From Cenococcum geophilum 1.58 (Eukaryota; Ascomycota; Dothideomycetes; Gloniales; Gloniaceae): a stretch of DNA of 64,000 bases. The notes beneath the pieces are model-generated. The model did no database searches, had not been told where the DNA came from, and saw only the letters and a list, made by a program, of their open reading frames with translations. Location of the stretch: positions 620,001 to 684,000 of the forward strand of contig KV748235.1 in NCBI GenBank assembly GCA_001692895.1, read 5' to 3'. Of this stretch, positions 1 through 12,060 are shown piece after piece; the stretch's first letter is position 1; every line of letters begins with the position of its first letter. A program made the translations under genes and the position numbers.

Positions 1-3000
1 GTTATTCCCGTTCTACCCATTCTATAACTTTTAGGTTAAGCTTATTCATATTAATTAGGGTTTTAAGGGCTTAACACGGCTTTGCCTTAGTTATAGCGTC
101 TACTAAGTTGTTTCCGCCGCTAATCCATTTAACCTCCGCAATTTTATGTTATTTGTAGGCCTAATATAAGCATATTAGGTCGACTATAAGCCTCTTCTCT
201 TATATCGTACCTAGTTTAACTAAGCAGTCGTAGAGGGACTTTAAATCGGTGCACAAAACTAGGGGTAACTGCTCTAGTTATAGAATCTTCTGGACCGTTA
301 ATTTAATTGCGGCTGCTATATTAAAGCCATAAGCTAGTATATATAGTTTAGAAGCTAGTACACTGCGGGTTACTTATTTGCATTTAATTAAGGACTAGTA
401 TAGTATATTTACGTCCTAATTACGGTCCGTAAGTACAATTATAAAGCCGATTTATAATAATAGGTCTTTATTATTAGCAAAGGAGGCGTCTATAAATGCC
501 AGTAAGCTAAGGGAACTTAGGTCTAGTAGTACGAAAGTAAGTCCCCTTACTGCATTGTTAATTTGCTACTAAATGCGCTTATTAAGCTGCTTAATATTTT
601 CTTCTTATAGATCTACTGCCTGGGCCGCAAAGGATAAATCGTAGGTAGATTTAGGTTAACAGACTATAGCAATATAGGCGCCTCTTGCACGCTGTGCAAC
701 GTATTAGTCTTTTATATTTACGGTCTTACGGGTCTCTCTGCGGGAGCTAGTAAGGTCTATAGGCTTTACTATAACAGGCTTTAGGTTTTAAGCTTGGCGT
801 TTCTAAGTCAGCTTAATTAGGTTGCCCTTTTATATAATTAGGCCTCCATTAAACTTAATTAGATTCTACTTAGTTAACTACTCTTACGGCTTTGCTAAGA
901 ACTTAGCCTTTTATAGTTTAGTTTCTTTAGCGTCTATAAAGGTCTAGTCTGCTAGGAATAGGGTATTATTTATTTAAAGTCCAACAATACTAAGGCCGTT
1001 TAATAGGCTGTATAGGAGGTAGGGGTTATAGGTCGACTATTCTATTTTAAGTTTACTAATATAGTGCTAGTAGTATATCTTAAACTAATGGTTTCTAGCT
1101 TCTGGTACTCTATATAGAGGTTTTACAACCCATAAAATTGTTCCTAGTTACAGATTAAGCTTAAGCGGTGGTTATATAAAGATGTCCCTACTTAGGTAGA
1201 TATTAGACTGCACGTAGGCTTGCGAGATATCCCATAAGTAGAGGGTTATAGGTCTGGTTTGCTGTAGTCTAGGTATAAGTATAAGTATAATCCGTTGGCT
1301 AACCCGTTAAATTATAGGCGATTGCGTAAGGATTAAGTCTTTTCCCTAGTTATTATAGGCTTATATAATAAGCCTTGACTTTTTAAAAGCTTTATTAGTA
1401 CTAGGGTGCTTAATTTTGTTAATAAAGCGTAAGTTAAATATANNGNCGCCTTNCGGAANNTCTNTNTCNNTTATAANCNCAAAGANACCCTTTTTAAGTA
1501 GTCNGTTAATNTCTTTANNTNNTAAGTCCGTAAACGGGGTTTCCTATACTAGAACTGATATATTTATAGGCAGAGGTTGCCTTGCGGATATTCCTACGGA
1601 GGTTAGGTGATTTTTTATTATGGGGTTTTTAGTTACGGGGTGCTTTCGGGGGCGTCCTTAACCACGCTTTATGGTAGGTTTAGTAGGTTTAATAGGTTTC
1701 TAGAGGACTTTTAGGGTAGGTAAGGGTGCTTCTAGTTTATTTAATTTAGTAGTCGCTTCTAGTTTATCTAGTTTAGTGGTTGCTTCTAGTTTATCTGGCT
1801 TAACATTATAGGTAGTTTCGGGCCGAAAGTAGGGTTTTACGGACGTGCTTCTGAAGCTAGTTGGCCCGCTAGGAAGCTATACACAGCACGTCTCGTTTTC
1901 TACGGCTAGTAGATAATAGGGTCTATTCTAGCTGCCGCTTTTACGCTATATAAGGACTTTAAAGTTAAGCGGGAGGTTATATACTAAGGTTGTATTAGGT
2001 CCGTTGCGGTAGTATAGGGCGTTATTAACAGTTTGTTTGGCCCGTAATTTAACTATTTCGGCTATTACCTTTCGTATTGCAGCTGCTTGTTCTATAATAG
2101 ACGGGGTAGGAGGGCCTAGGTTGCTTATTCTTGGGTAAGCTCCGTAAACTAAGAGGGTAGGTACTAGTCCGTTAGGGCTAGCAGTGTTATTAATAGCTTT
2201 TACGGCCATTTATAGAGCTAGTTCCTTTTAGATGTCCTTATATTCGTCCGTAATGATTTAATAAGCTCTCCATAAGGCTAGGTAAGCTCACTTAATAAGC
2301 TCTCCATAAGGCTAGGTAAGCTCACTTAATAAGCCTAATAGACTAATACGCCTTAACTAGAATAGCTTTTATTAATATAGCTATGGCTATAGTATACTAC
2401 TAGAATTCTTTACTGATAAAGTTCCTACCGGCGTTATGGGTAATATACTTAGGGGGTTTAATATACATGTCAATCTAGTAGGTCCGTAGAATATCCCAAG
2501 TATACTTTATAGATATATTTTATAACTAACAGGCGGCTTAATAATGGGTTGCCTTATTAATTATATGTAGTACTAGGCTGCCGTTAATGTATATAATATC
2601 TATGTATACTAAGTGGTTAAAGTTAAGATCCTTATAAAGGGTAAATTTAAATCGGCCTAGAGAACGTCCGTATTTCTAGCAAAAGGAGCAGTATTTAGTT
2701 AGGTGGTCGATTGCCTTCTTATTAACGTTATTATATCCAAAGCGTTTAAGGACTCTATGCAGCTTTTTAGCTAACAGGTGGCTAAAACAGCAGTATAGGT
2801 GGTGGATTTTAGTACTGGTAAGGTAGTACGGGTTATAGTTAAAAGATTCCTAAATATAGGTCTGTAAAGTTTCTCCCTATATAAGGAACGGGTGTCTAAA
2901 TTGTTGTGTAATTGGTAGGGTAATATGCTTGCTTTCTAGGGCAGTTATAGGGCCAATTAGGGTGTCCGTAATATTGTTGTAGTAGACTTATAACCTATCT

Positions 3001-5691
3001 ATATCTGTAAGATAGAGTAGGAAGGGGGTGTCCGCTTTTACTACGTGGAAATTAACTAGGCTAATTAGAGTCTTAACTTTAACTAATTTAATTAATGCGG
3101 TTGAGCCGATGCCAAATTAGACGTTTATAGCCCCAGTTTGCGTAATATTAATGTCCGTATTATTATTTATAGTGGTCTTATATATAAGGTATTGTCCGTA
3201 ACCTATAGTAGACTTCTTAGAGGCACCTATATTAATTATAACGCCGTACAATTCTTTAGGGGTATAGCGTTCTGTGGTAATATATGCAAATAGGTCCTGT
3301 TCGCGGTCTATAATGTCCATAATAGGTCTAACGGGTATACTTACGGGCTGGTTTTCGGGTGTAATTAAGTGTATAAAGGAACGGTCGGCTAATACGGTCG
3401 TAATATTAAAGGCTTAGTTGTCCGTAAAAGGTCCGTAAGTGGTTAGAAACGTCTCTAAGATCTCCTATTCCTAAGTATCTAAGTTAAAGTTAATTATAAG
3501 GGCTTCTATTGACTTATTAAGAGACTCCTTTACTTCCTCTCCTTTATAGTTTAAGATAAACTAGTTAATCCAATTATTAAATCTCTTCTTAGACTTATTA
3601 CATTCTTCCTAGGTATGCCTTATAGACCAATATCCTTCCTTACCGCATATAAAGCACTTTTGGCTGGTTTGTCTGTAGGGGTATACTTTTATACAGGAGT
3701 TATTGCGGGGGTTGCGGGTAGGGCCTAGTTAATGCGGGTACTGCTAGCGGTAGCGGCGGTCCGTAAAGTAGACGTCTAAGTTTGTTTGCGGATATTAAAT
3801 ATCCGCAATAAAGGCTTAAGTGCTGCCTAGTAGGTTTAAGACTTTATATATTATAATAGAGGAGCGTAGATTATTAATAAGGCTAGCTAAAGTGTCTATA
3901 GGCTTATAATAGGCATACTTATAGGGCTCTACTTCCTAGTAAACCGTAATAAGTTTATTATATAGAAAGTCGTCTGTTTAAAGCTTAGCGTTAAGGCCGT
4001 GCTATAGGTGCCAGAGGTCTTTAATAAGAATTTGCAGGCACTTTATAGTTGATTTTTTAGTATTCTTATTAATTACGGTCCGTAGCTTGGTTGCATTCTA
4101 TTAGGTAAGGATATTACGCTTATATTCCAGTCCTTTAAAGTAGTTATAGGTAGCTTTATATAGCTTATTAAAGGGAACACTAAGGGGGTTGCTCTTAAGG
4201 TTAGTGTAGTAGTAGTCGAGTACTAGGCCGCGCAGTATAGTAGAGTAGGCTTAGCTAAATTCCTATTTGGGAATATTAGCCTTCTGGTAGAGGTCCGTAA
4301 AGATAGTTAGTTTAAAGTTAAAGTTATCGTTTTCACCGCTATACTTAGATTTATCGGTGTAGAGCTTAGCTAAATTGGCTAGCTCCTTACCATAGGTCTT
4401 TACTTAGGTAGGTTGCGGATCTATAGCTTACGGATCTATAGCTTGCGGATATATAGTTTGCGGATATATAGTTTACGGATATATGGCTTATAGATCTATA
4501 ACTTAAATAACGGAAGGGGTTTAGTCCATATTTTAGTTTGCGGGGGTATTACGGTCCATAGCTTAAGTACTAGGTATACTTTAGCCAGTAAGATTAATTT
4601 TAAAACTACTTGGGTTTGTAGGACGAATTTAGTTAAGTGGGTTAGGTATAAGGCTAGTAATTATATTAAGTTTGGAAGAAGTAAAGAGTTTCTTAGTTTC
4701 TTAGAACTAGTCTAGGATTTCCTCTTTAGTCTATTCCGTTTGGTCCTTTTTATATATTATGTTATATAAGGACTATATAACAGTAACTTATTTATTCCTT
4801 TTAACCCATACACCTTAGTTATATAAGAGGGTCCGTAGGTTATAGATAGTAGTAGGGTTGTATGCTTTAAAGATAGTTTCTATAAAGTCCGTAAAGTCTT
4901 CCTAGTATTGCTCCCATAGGTTGACGTTTATAAGCTTAAAATATTTATATTTAAGAACTTTAAATTTAATATAGTTGTTAATGTTAGGTATAGACATAAG
5001 GTCGGCTTCCTACCTCCACTTTTCCTGGCCTTTATTAACTTGCTTCCTTAGGTCTGCCATACTATATAGTGTAGTATAGTACGTAGTGGGTGGAAGAGGT
5101 CTTGTAGTGGTCCGTAAAGGCGGTTAATGTCCGTAGCGGTTTATAAAAGGGTGAGGGTGTCTATAAGGGGTCTTAGCAGGTCCGTAGTAGTTTATAGAGG
5201 GGTAGGTCTCCGTAACAGTCTATAAGGGTGATTAACGAGTCCGTAACGGTTCGCAAAAGGGTAGGGGGTCTCTATAAGGGGTCTGAAAAGACGTCGGAGG
5301 TATTGAAGGAGGGTGTAGTAGGGATAGGGGTTTAAGGTTTAAGGGTAGGGGGTTCCATATAGGTCTGTATTCGCGTCTATTATACTTTCGGTAAACTATA
5401 CTAAGACTTAAATAAGTATACAGAGTTGGTAATAGTCCGTAATCCCCAACTTCCGACCTTCTAGTAGGTTGTACTAGGAGTCTAAACGGGTGATTGCTGT
5501 CGAGTATTACTCGGGGGAGGTATTAAGTGATTGCTAATCTATGCGCGCTCACTAATCAGTAATCGTACTAACTTAATAGCACGAGTGAGTTAGATCTAGG
5601 GGCACAAAATACGTATAGTATTGTATGCTCTTTTGGATAATAGTAACTGTTAATTATATAAAGTAGACTACGTGGTCTATATACTAATACA
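1..5691 (-). mobile_element. Ty1/Copia LTR retrotransposon fossil (Copia-1), left-truncated by window edge
   Basis: A Copia fossil read on the minus strand. Parts in element order are: gag from about 5060 down to 3480 with a CCHC-type zinc knuckle near 3650, protease around 3330-3110, GAG-pre-integrase and integrase about 2800-1946, reverse transcriptase about 1700-700, and RNase H from about 560 to the window edge. The integrase C-terminal piece (1946-2209) is the most readable part and matches the fungal Copia signature KAINNTASPNGLVPTLLV. A likely LTR start (TG on the minus strand) lies at 5691 and is preceded by a purine tract at 5692-5699. Other LTR limits are unclear and the far LTR lies outside the window. 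It is heavily RIP-mutated, with many breaks, and cannot be active. Confidence 0.85.
1442..1522. other. Cluster of ambiguous bases (N) inside Copia-1
   Basis: About twenty single Ns are scattered among called bases rather than forming a gap. A similar cluster lies at 19819-19875 inside Gypsy A. The pattern suggests consensus uncertainty in a multi-copy repeat, not missing sequence. Confidence 0.8.
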
Positions 5692-6292
5692 CCTCCCCCT
5701 AATTAGTTAGTGCTTTATAAGTGCACCAGACGCGTAAGCGAGTAGTTGATGCACTAAACGCGTAAACGCGTACCTAGCGTACCAAACACGTAGGCACGCG
5801 GTTAGTACGACAGGTGCTATAATTATACAATCGCCTACTAGGATTATGCTAGACAACTATAGTACCTTATTAAATAGCTAGGATGGTTAAATAAGTATAA
5901 TAAATGGAAATACAAGACGGAACTTAAGAATTGTTAACAACTATTAGATAAGTACTGTAAGCAAAATACCCTAGCCTTATAGCTAAAGCGCAGGTGAAAA
6001 GTAAGCGCTACTATTAAAATATAACCTATATTAAAGCGGAGTAAAGGATATCCTAAGGGATTAAAGAATAAGTAATGATTGCTGTAAGAACTATAGCCTT
6101 AATTTAAAAAGCACCCTTCCTAAACCTAGTCCGTTACTCTATACTAGCTAAGTAGATTATCTATATATTAGAAAATAGGCCCGTTTATAACCGGGGTCCA
6201 TTTAACTAGGGTCCACGACCTACTAGTAACCCGCCAGTAGTAACCTATACTAATAACTTATATATTATTCTATGTATATACTACGCAAATAA

Positions 6293-6517
6293 CGCATAAG
6301 GCTAAAGTATAGGTTAGTAGCGGGTCTAACGGGTATATAGCCTTACTATCCTAATCTAGCTGCATATAAATAACCTATAACCTACCTATAAAGTATATAC
6401 GGCGCTATGCCGGTATAGCGTAAGGCCAAAGCAGGGTTAGCGGAGGATTTAATAGGTATACAGCCTTACTGTTTATAAGTTTGGCTATATATAAATAACC
6501 TATAACCTACCCGCAAG
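6293..6517. repeat. Direct tandem duplication, ~100 bp units
   Basis: Unit 1 is 6293-6399 and unit 2 is 6418-6517. Both run from a CGYRTAAGGC-like start through ATAGCCTTACT/ACAGCCTTACT to ATAAATAACCTATAACCTACC. Most differences are transitions, so the two units appear to have been RIP-mutated after duplication. Confidence 0.75.
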
Positions 6518-6625
6518 GTATTAGCAACCTACCTATATAAGTAAGCTTTGGAATATTTCTAGTCTACTAAATTTAGGCGATAGTATTAAGCTCTACTGGC
6601 TCTACCTATTAAATAGACTAATTAG

Positions 6626-6733
6626 GATTTTCTATACCAAGTATATAAAATCGCTACTAGCTCGGTTAAATGCGGGGGAGTCTTAGCAAGGCAAATCTAA
6701 CTAATTAAATAACTTCAACCGGCGGTTAAAGTT
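6626..6733. repeat. LTR-like double-palindrome segment, copy 1
   Basis: Two short palindromes, 6627-6651 (ATTTTCTATACC core) and 6711-6733 (centred on CCGGCGG), lie about 60 bp apart. The same pair recurs at 29917-30009 in the same orientation, and the first palindrome alone recurs in both LTRs of Copia-D. This is probably an LTR fragment of a related Copia family. Confidence 0.5.
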
Positions 6734-8262
6734 CCTTAATATCTTCGCGCCGCGCATGTATACTACCTGTCTCTCTATACGCAAAATTAAGACGCTCTTT
6801 CCCCTCTAAATTTTTTTTCCTTACTAAGGTTTTTTATAGGGTTTTATTAAGGCTTAAGTATATAAAGGATTAGGAACAACCCTTTTTAAAGGGGGGGGGC
6901 ATTATTAGGTAAAACCTAAGTAGATAGTTATATAGCTGTAAGGTATAGGCGACCCTAGGGCAACCTAGGGGTAACTCGCCTATAAGGCACGTGCTCTACA
7001 CGTGCCTAGGGAAAACCCTTCCTACCTCGCATACAGACTTCTCCTTTTCCCTTAAGGATTTGTCTCTGTCTATACAATATACCTATTATTCTATCATTGG
7101 ACTCCCTATCTACATCCTTACCTTACACTTTAGCTATTATTAAAAGGTTCTATTTAATAAAGTTACTATATTTATAATAATCCGCCGTATAATAGGCAGT
7201 AGTTATTTAGGCTAGAATACTACTAGGATAATAGATTTACACCTTCTCGTAGTATTACTGGCGTTAGTACTGCTTAAATACGCCAGCGGACGCGTATAAA
7301 CGCGTAGGTCTTAAGTAAAAAGTAAAAATAAATCCACTAAGTAAAGCGAAGCAGTATAACGCGCCCTTAATAACTAAGATCACGACCAACGAACGTTATA
7401 AACGGCCCACTTAATCTCTAGTGTGCGTACGGACGCGTAGGCGCCTGCAATATATAGGGAGACAGTAAAAGAGCTAGGTAGAGACACGGCGGCAAAACGC
7501 GACGTCTTTTGCGTATATAGAGCTTAAGACATATATAGAGAGATACTTATTTATTAAATTAAGGGAAATTGGATAAAAAAAACTACCTAATACTTCTCTA
7601 CTTAGCTTATAGCTAGGGCCTAATATAATAAGCAAAAGTGGTGCACCTAAAGGAAAAATAGGGCACCCTTAAGCCTATATAATTATTAATATAGGCAAGC
7701 TAGCCTCTATATAAAGCTAGCTTTACTAACCTCTATATATTAAGCATACCTATTATTAAGCATGCCCCTATATCTTAACTTTAATTAATTAGTCTTAGAC
7801 GTAAGACGACGTAAGTAAGGCGGAGGATAGTATAGTAGGACAATATAGCAAGACGATATAGTAAGACAATATAGGCGGAGGCGATAAAGTTAAGGGAGTA
7901 CTATTTATTAAGGTGGTAAGAGCGTAGGTTTAGTTAGTTTAGGATATCTAAACCTTATTTACTAGTGTAGGATAGGGTATATAGAACCTAGGTAAGATAT
8001 AATCAGCTATATATAGGGAGACCTTCTATAGTAACGCGAAACGGGATATATAGTAGCGAGTATAAGTTATGCTATATTACGCACTATCCCTTATATGGAT
8101 AAATACGCCCTATAAAAGGCGGCCTATATATACTAATTAATAAGGTATATATATAGGCGATAAGTCATTCTACCGTATTACTAAAATGACTTACCACCTA
8201 TATATATACCTTATTAATTAGTACGCACGGGCCGCCTTTTATAGGGCGTATTTATTTATATA

Positions 8263-8311
8263 ACGTAATCCACAAGCAAGTGGCCAGCACAAGCATGTGG
8301 CCACCCCACCA
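8263..8311. repeat. Left terminal inverted repeat of pogo element
   Basis: The 49 bp match the reverse complement of 10073-10121 exactly. It begins ACGTAATCCACAAGCAAG and contains two related GTGGCCA blocks that could be transposase-binding subrepeats (inference). Confidence 0.92.
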
Positions 8312-8354
8312 AATCGCGACCAAATCGCGACGCGTTCCTTAACTACTATCTATA

Positions 8355-10007
8355 ATGGCCACACCACAACAGCAGAATCCTCTTTTTCAAGAAGGTAGAC
8401 TTGTTCTAGCTATTAAAGCCCATAAGCAAGGCCAGTTTACAAGCTTTTAATCTGCCACAACAACGTATGATATGCCCCGAACCACAGCTAGGCGTCGCGC
8501 TGCTAGCACTGCACCAAAACGCGGTTCTGTTGCGCCAAATCGCTGTCTTATACTAGCAGAAGAGGAGAGTCTCAAGCAGTGGATCCTATTAATAGACCGA
8601 CGCGGTATGCCGCCAAGAATTGCGACCGTGCGGCAGATGGCCAATATTCTAGTTGCCCAGTACGCTAGATCTACCATCCCAAAACCTATCGGCCAGAATT
8701 GGGTACAGAATTATATCAAGCGCCACGACGACCTAAAATCGCAGTATAACCGCAAGTACGACTATTAACGGGCCAAATGTAAGGATCCTGTGCTTATTTG
8801 GGGCTGGTTTAAACGCGTCCAAAACACAAAAATACAATATAGGATTCTTGATAAGGATACCTAGAATTTTAATAAGACTGGCTTTCAGATAGGTGTTATT
8901 GCAACTACAAAAGTTGCTACTGGAACCGACCGTACTGGCCGGCCTAGAACAATACAGCCAGGTAATTGAGAATGGGTTACTATTATCGAGGCTATCAATG
9001 CCCTAGGGGTCGCAATTCCGCCACTTATTATTTTTAAGGCAGTAATGCACCAAGCTACCTAGTACGAGGACGATATTATCCCACACAACTAGTTAATTAG
9101 TGTTAGCGATAATGGCTGGACAACAAATGAGATTGGCCTAACCTAGCTAACGGAGGTCTTTGACAAGCATACAAAGGATCGCACGGTTGGCACGCATCGG
9201 CTGCTAGTTCTAGATGGCCACAATAGTCACATATCGCCTGAATTTGATCGGTTCTGCCTGGATCATCAGATAGTCGTCCTCTGTATACCAGCGCATTCGT
9301 CGCATCTACTACAGCCGTTAGACGTAGGCTGCTTCTCCGTCCTTAAGCAATCGTACGGACGCCTCGTCGAACAGATCATAAGCCGCGGTGTTAACTACAT
9401 TGACAAACACAAATTCCTACCACTGTATAGACAGGCTAGGCAGGCAGCACTACATCAGAATAATATACAGGCAGGATTCGCAGCCACTGGCTTAGTTCCA
9501 TATAGCCCTAATCGCGTGCTAGCACAGCTACATACCGAATATCAGACGCCATCACCCCAACATCCGCAATTAAATATACCTTAGGCAGCCGAAACACCAC
9601 ATAATATCGCTAAACTACAACAGCAGACGACCCTACTAAGGCGCTATCTTAAACAGCGTACGCATAGCCCACCAAGTCCAACAGAACAAGCCCTTAGCCA
9701 GCTTATTAAGGGGTGCGAAATAGCAATGTCAAGCGCTGTCCTGCTTGCAAGCGAAAATAAGAAGCTACGCGTAGAAAATCAGCGCCAGAAAAGGAAGAAG
9801 GCAAAGCGGCGCACGTATATAGCTAGGGGGGGTGTTCTATCAGTAGCAGAAGGGGCCTCTCGTGCACAAGCTGCCCAGGAGGGGGCAGTAGAGGGGGCAG
9901 TAGAGGCAGCGGCCGAGCGACCGCAACGGGCAGTACGTAAGTACAGCATGTGCAAATCAATAGAACACAATACACGTACGTGCCCTAGACGGCAGTCAAC
10001 TAGCTAG
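8355..10007 (+). pseudogene. Fot1/pogo transposase with CENP-B-like helix-turn-helix, inactivated
   Basis: A single frame of 551 codons runs from ATG at 8355 (MATPQQQNPLFQEGR) to a stop at 10007. It has no frameshift but eight premature stops, all explicable by C-to-T or G-to-A changes. In order it shows a CENP-B/Tc5-type helix-turn-helix (about 8550-8730: SLKQWILL..MANILVAQ..WVQNYIKRH), a DDE/D catalytic core, and a C-terminal basic region with a zinc-knuckle-like CKSIEHNTRTC. The first catalytic Asp site reads NFNKTGF where the family has MDETGF, so it is lost. The second (VLDGHNSH) and third (LLQPLDVG) remain. The length is normal for Fot1-type transposases, which excise and integrate at TA. 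I am sure of the family and sure that this copy is dead. Confidence 0.9.
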
Positions 10008-10072
10008 TAGATTATTACACCAAATACAATTATTCGTGGTTGAGTAATTCGCATTATTTGCCCTCGGTAGCG

Positions 10073-10121
10073 TGGTGGGGTGGCCACATGCTTGTGCTGG
10101 CCACTTGCTTGTGGATTACGT
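10073..10121. repeat. Right terminal inverted repeat of pogo element
   Basis: The 49 bp are the exact reverse complement of 8263-8311, ending CTTGTGGATTACGT before the TA duplication. Confidence 0.92.
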
Positions 10122-10159
10122 TAAGGGATATAAACTATAGGGCGTAGTATATAATAGTA

Positions 10160-12060
10160 AGCACAAACCCTTTACTATACATGCAACCTTACCAAAAGGT
10201 AGCGCCACACTCCAAAACTTACGCATACCCATCTTACCATTAAAAACAATCGATTTTCTAACTTTTAAGACCTAATTCCTACTGCCTAGCGAGCTAGAGG
10301 TGGATTTATTTGTCGTTTTACCCCCTTTTCCCAATAGAAAAATTTCTCTAAGGGTGGCCCTAGCTTATAAGCGAGGCACGGACAGGAACACTAAAACTAC
10401 TACCACTACCACTAATACCAAAACTACAAAATAGGGGCTAGTTTCTCTACTACCTCTTAGCCTAATCTCCCCAGAAATCATCTAGTAGGATTAGTAAGGA
10501 GAAAGGGTATAAGGATAGTAGGAAACCCCCCTATAAAATGCCGAAGCCAAAGCCTAGTAGGCAAAAAAAAAACCTCCTTTAGAAATAAGTGATCATTAGT
10601 CTAATATATTTACCTTTTCTCTCCCCTCTTCTTCTTCTTCTAGCCTATTTAGGGCAGGAGAAAAAAGAGGGCATCCTTAGTCTTCTCCTGAAAATGAAAA
10701 CTAAAACCAAAACCAAAAACCTGTAAAAAAGATAACAAAACCGACAACTACTATGGATAGTATGCCTAGCATACCTTTCCCTCCCCTTTCTCCAAAATAA
10801 CACCTATAAAAAGCTCTAGAAAGCCTAACCCAGGCCTATAAAGGGCTAGAAGAAGAAGAAAAAGAAAAAAAAGAATAAGTTAAATAGCTAGAGGACTATA
10901 CACGGAGTATCCTAGTAGGAGAAAATCCCTTTATATAAGGAAAAGAAAAGGCAAACGATGTCCTAAAAGGACTAGTAGAAGAAGTAAGAGCTCTCCGTAA
11001 GGAGGTAGCTCCTACTAAGGAAACCTACATAGAGAGGCTAAAGAAGAACCTCCCTTCCTCGTCCTCCCTACCCTCCTTACCACTACTATCTCCTACCCCT
11101 TCTACCTCTACTAGAAGTAAGAAAAAGCAGCTATAAGAAAGGAAGCTAGTCCTTATTATAGACTAAAAGGACCAACCTTTAAATACCTTCTCTATACGAA
11201 ACAAAGTCAATTAACTATTTATATTAAAACTGCAAGTAGAAAAGCCAGTTTTAGGGTCTATAGGTAAAACCAAAGGAAAACAAAATATTCTCTTTATAAC
11301 TATAGAAGAGTATAATGCAGATTTCCTAGTCAAATATAAGGATATCTGGTATAACTGCTTTACTTTCTAAAGAGTATAAAAACTAGAACCTTGGGTTTAA
11401 ATTATAGCCTATAGGGTTCCTACCCTACCTTTTCTAGAAGAGGGAGGCTCTAAGCTTCTAAAGGAAGAAATTGAGACCTTTAATCCTATAAGGATATAAG
11501 GACTACCTAAATAGATCTTATCTAGTGTAAAAAGACATAATCCACAAACTAGGTTCGGCTCTATAGTTTTTACTATAGAGAGTAAGGAAAAAAGATAAGA
11601 AATCCTTAAGCAAAAAGAGATTTTAATTGCAGGTATAGCTACTAAGGTAGTAAAATACCTCAAAGTCTCTCCTACTACGCAGTGCACTAGCTGCTAAAAA
11701 TTTAGCCATATAAGAGACAGATGCTCTACTAGGGCCTGTAGATATTATGTGGCTGCATATCTATTTAAAGACCACTGCTATCCTACCTATTTAATATCAG
11801 GTAGGCCTTGCAAGCACACTACCCCTCTTTGCATTAATTGTAAGGAAAAATACTTTGCTAATAGTAAAGACTACAAGACTCTTAGAGCAGCTAAACTAGT
11901 ATATAGTACTAGCGTAGAAGATTCTATAGAAGAATAAATAAAACAAATAGGATCCTAGAAGGAGGTAACTCCTAATAAGCTCTTAGGAAAAAGATAGTAG
12001 AGAGTAAAAGGATAGAAATAAATTGTAAAAGGATAGGGATAAGTGTTAGGATTTCCTATA
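10160..12060 (+). mobile_element. Tad1-like LINE, 5' part only (LINE-A)
   Basis: The segment holds a 5' untranslated region (from about 10160) and the first ORF of a LINE, then stops without an endonuclease or reverse transcriptase. The first 220 bp (10185-10400) match the reverse complement of 23880-24105, and ORF1 matches 12900-14684 in reverse, so two copies of one family lie tail to tail. It is 3'-incomplete and RIP-mutated. Confidence 0.75.
10538..11937 (+). pseudogene. LINE ORF1 (gag-like, CCHC zinc knuckles), decayed
   Basis: The coding traces start near an ATG at 10538 and include an acidic coiled-coil-like stretch around 10800-10870 (KGLEEEEKEKK) and a Ser/Pro/Thr linker near 11060-11120. 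The C-terminal zinc-knuckle array runs about 11689-11880, with FSHIRDRC, SGRPCKHTTPLC and CINCKEKYF visible. This matches the nucleic-acid-binding ORF1 protein of fungal Tad1-like LINEs, which coats the element RNA. The last 62 codons (to the stop at 11937) stay open; upstream there are several stops and at least one frame change. Function is inferred by family; the copy is dead. Confidence 0.75.

Larger units (their letters stand above)
5701..8084. other. AT-rich repeat remnants, no readable gene
   Basis: No open frame or recognisable protein is visible on either strand. The stretch holds a direct duplication (6293-6517), an LTR-like palindromic segment (6626-6733), a G-run near 6890, and pyrimidine-rich sequence at 7030-7130 that could be an LTR end. 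TA-rich, stop-rich composition is consistent with old RIP-mutated transposon debris. Confidence 0.55.
8263..10121 (+). mobile_element. Fot1/pogo-type (Tc1-mariner superfamily) DNA transposon
   Basis: This is a 1859-bp element with perfect 49-bp terminal inverted repeats at 8263-8311 and 10073-10121, flanked by a TA target duplication (8261-8262 and 10122-10123), as expected for pogo/Fot1 transposons. It encodes one transposase frame (8355-10007). RIP-type damage is far lighter than in the surrounding elements, so it probably arrived late or escaped most RIP cycles. It landed in one arm of a fold-back repeat. Confidence 0.93.
8085..10131. repeat. Fold-back (inverted) repeat with ~85-bp arms, right arm split by the pogo element
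   Basis: The left arm is 8085-8169 and the loop 8170-8184. The right arm runs 8185-8262 and resumes at about 10124-10131 on the far side of the pogo insertion. With the transposon and its TA duplication removed, the arms pair along almost their whole length. Mismatches cluster where the left arm reads CTATATATAC and the paired right arm reads CCGTGCGTAC, all transitions. It is probably a non-autonomous fold-back or MITE-type element; the family is unknown. Confidence 0.75.

Noticed and set aside
8447-8677. Minus-strand ORF of 76 codons
   Set aside because: It is the antisense shadow of the pogo transposase N-terminal region.
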